A stretch of DNA of 34,565 nucleotides, from assembly GCA_017394835.1 (NCBI GenBank), contig JAFPXD010000039.1, positions 1 to 34,565 on the forward strand. The letters run 5' to 3'. The notes beneath the pieces were generated by a model. The model did not search any database. It was given only the letters and a program-made list of their open reading frames with translations, and had not been told where the DNA came from. The position numbers were made by a program, and so were the translations under genes. This DNA is from Clostridia bacterium. Its GTDB lineage: Bacteria; Bacillota; Clostridia; Christensenellales; CAG-138. Positions within the stretch are counted from its first letter, which is position 1. Each line of letters opens with the position of its first letter. This document shows, in pieces, positions 34,355 to 34,565 of the stretch.

Positions 34355-34365
34355 TTTAACATCTT

Positions 34366-34394
34366 ATTATATATGCGATGGTCGGAATTGTCAA
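34366..34394 (-). promoter_or_regulatory. Perfect consensus promoter for mgtE
   Basis: Read on the minus strand, TTGACA (34394-34389), a 17-base spacer and TATAAT (34371-34366). The start is expected near 34359, giving a 45-base leader to the out-of-frame ATG at 34314. The leader is too short for an M-box riboswitch. Confidence 0.9.
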
Positions 34395-34565
34395 TAAGTC
34401 AAGGCCGCAAAACGGCGCGAAACATGTACCGGCGTCAATGATAGGTTACACTCAGGGCAGTGAGGAGGGAGCCCCATCTCGCTGTCAAGGGAAGGGTGGA
34501 GATTTTCGAACTCTTGAGAAAATACTACCCGACCTTGACAGCGGTGCACGCGGTATAATTATCCA
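34395..34565. other. Right-end intergenic segment
   Basis: There is no ORF of note and no gene before the window ends. It holds the long inverted repeat at 34480-34543 and, at 34535-34559, a TTGACA and TATAAT separated by only 13 bases. Confidence 0.5.
34480..34543. repeat. 64-base nested inverted repeat, unidentified
   Basis: CGCTGTCAAGG (34480-34490) and CCTTGACAGCG (34533-34543) are perfect 11-base inverted arms. Inside them GGGT pairs with ACCC, and further in ATTTTC pairs with GAAAAT around a loop of about ten bases, so the whole can form one long stem with internal loops. Each arm carries an outward-reading TTGACA. It could be a structured RNA leader, a protein-binding dyad or the end of a mobile element. 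The window edge prevents a decision. Confidence 0.6.

Noticed and set aside
34315..34365. M-box magnesium riboswitch upstream of mgtE
   Set aside because: The leader is about 45 bases, far shorter than an M-box, and no such fold is visible.
34535..34559. Functional promoter at the right edge
   Set aside because: TTGACA and TATAAT are separated by only 13 bases, too short for normal sigma-A recognition, and the TTGACA is part of an inverted-repeat arm.

Overview
The window reads as chromosomal DNA of a moderately GC-rich member of the Bacillota, class Clostridia, probably an uncultured gut-type lineage. This is inference from the gene set. It includes a fused FeoAB with a small Cys-rich partner, a Rae1/YacP-type domain, YlmH, SecA with a SEC-C zinc tail, tandem fused ABC-FtsX exporters, and lipoproteins with Pro/Thr 'PTPKPT' linkers. 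Strong AGGAGG-like ribosome binding sites and three perfect TTGACA-N17-TATAAT promoters fit the same picture. I see no rRNA, tRNA, CRISPR array, phage module or transposase.

Layout. 1-1366: the 3' end of an AT-richer GNAT acetyltransferase, a tiny lipoprotein on the minus strand, and a glutaredoxin-like protein. 1428-3097: a nucleoside phosphorylase and, overlapping its stop, a family 5 glycosidase that lacks its usual N-terminus. 3188-10077: a consensus promoter drives two overlapping ABC-FtsX fusions, followed by a membrane-anchored type B carboxylesterase and a strong terminator. 10081-12616 (minus): an ECF sigma factor, a one-TM putative anti-sigma factor and a lipoprotein, the last two with Pro/Thr linkers. 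12748-16006 (minus): a DedA/VTT-PlsC-zinc-ribbon fusion overlapping a YfcC-type carrier. 16241-23444 (plus): a tightly packed operon of a ThrE-type exporter, FeoAB, a 46-residue Cys-rich protein, a Tet(M)/EF-G-like GTPase fused to a Rae1/YacP NYN nuclease domain, and YlmH. 23502-28781 (plus): an acyl-CoA ligase, an SGNH-like lipoprotein, an ECF-transporter S-component fused to a class II aldolase, and RmuC. 28850-34354 (minus): MgtE, SecA and SerS. The last 170 bases hold no gene but contain a long inverted repeat.

The most interesting unit is the pair at 20104-23444. A translational GTPase of the ribosomal-protection type carries an A-site-endonuclease-like domain on the same polypeptide and overlaps the gene for YlmH, a ribosome quality control factor. 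I infer a module that senses stalled ribosomes, cleaves the A-site mRNA and hands the 50S-peptidyl-tRNA complex to quality control. The second candidate is the S-component/aldolase fusion at 26344-27420, which may couple vitamin or sugar-derivative uptake to its first catabolic or salvage step. The third is the DedA-acyltransferase fusion at 14147-16006, which may couple lipid flipping to acylation.
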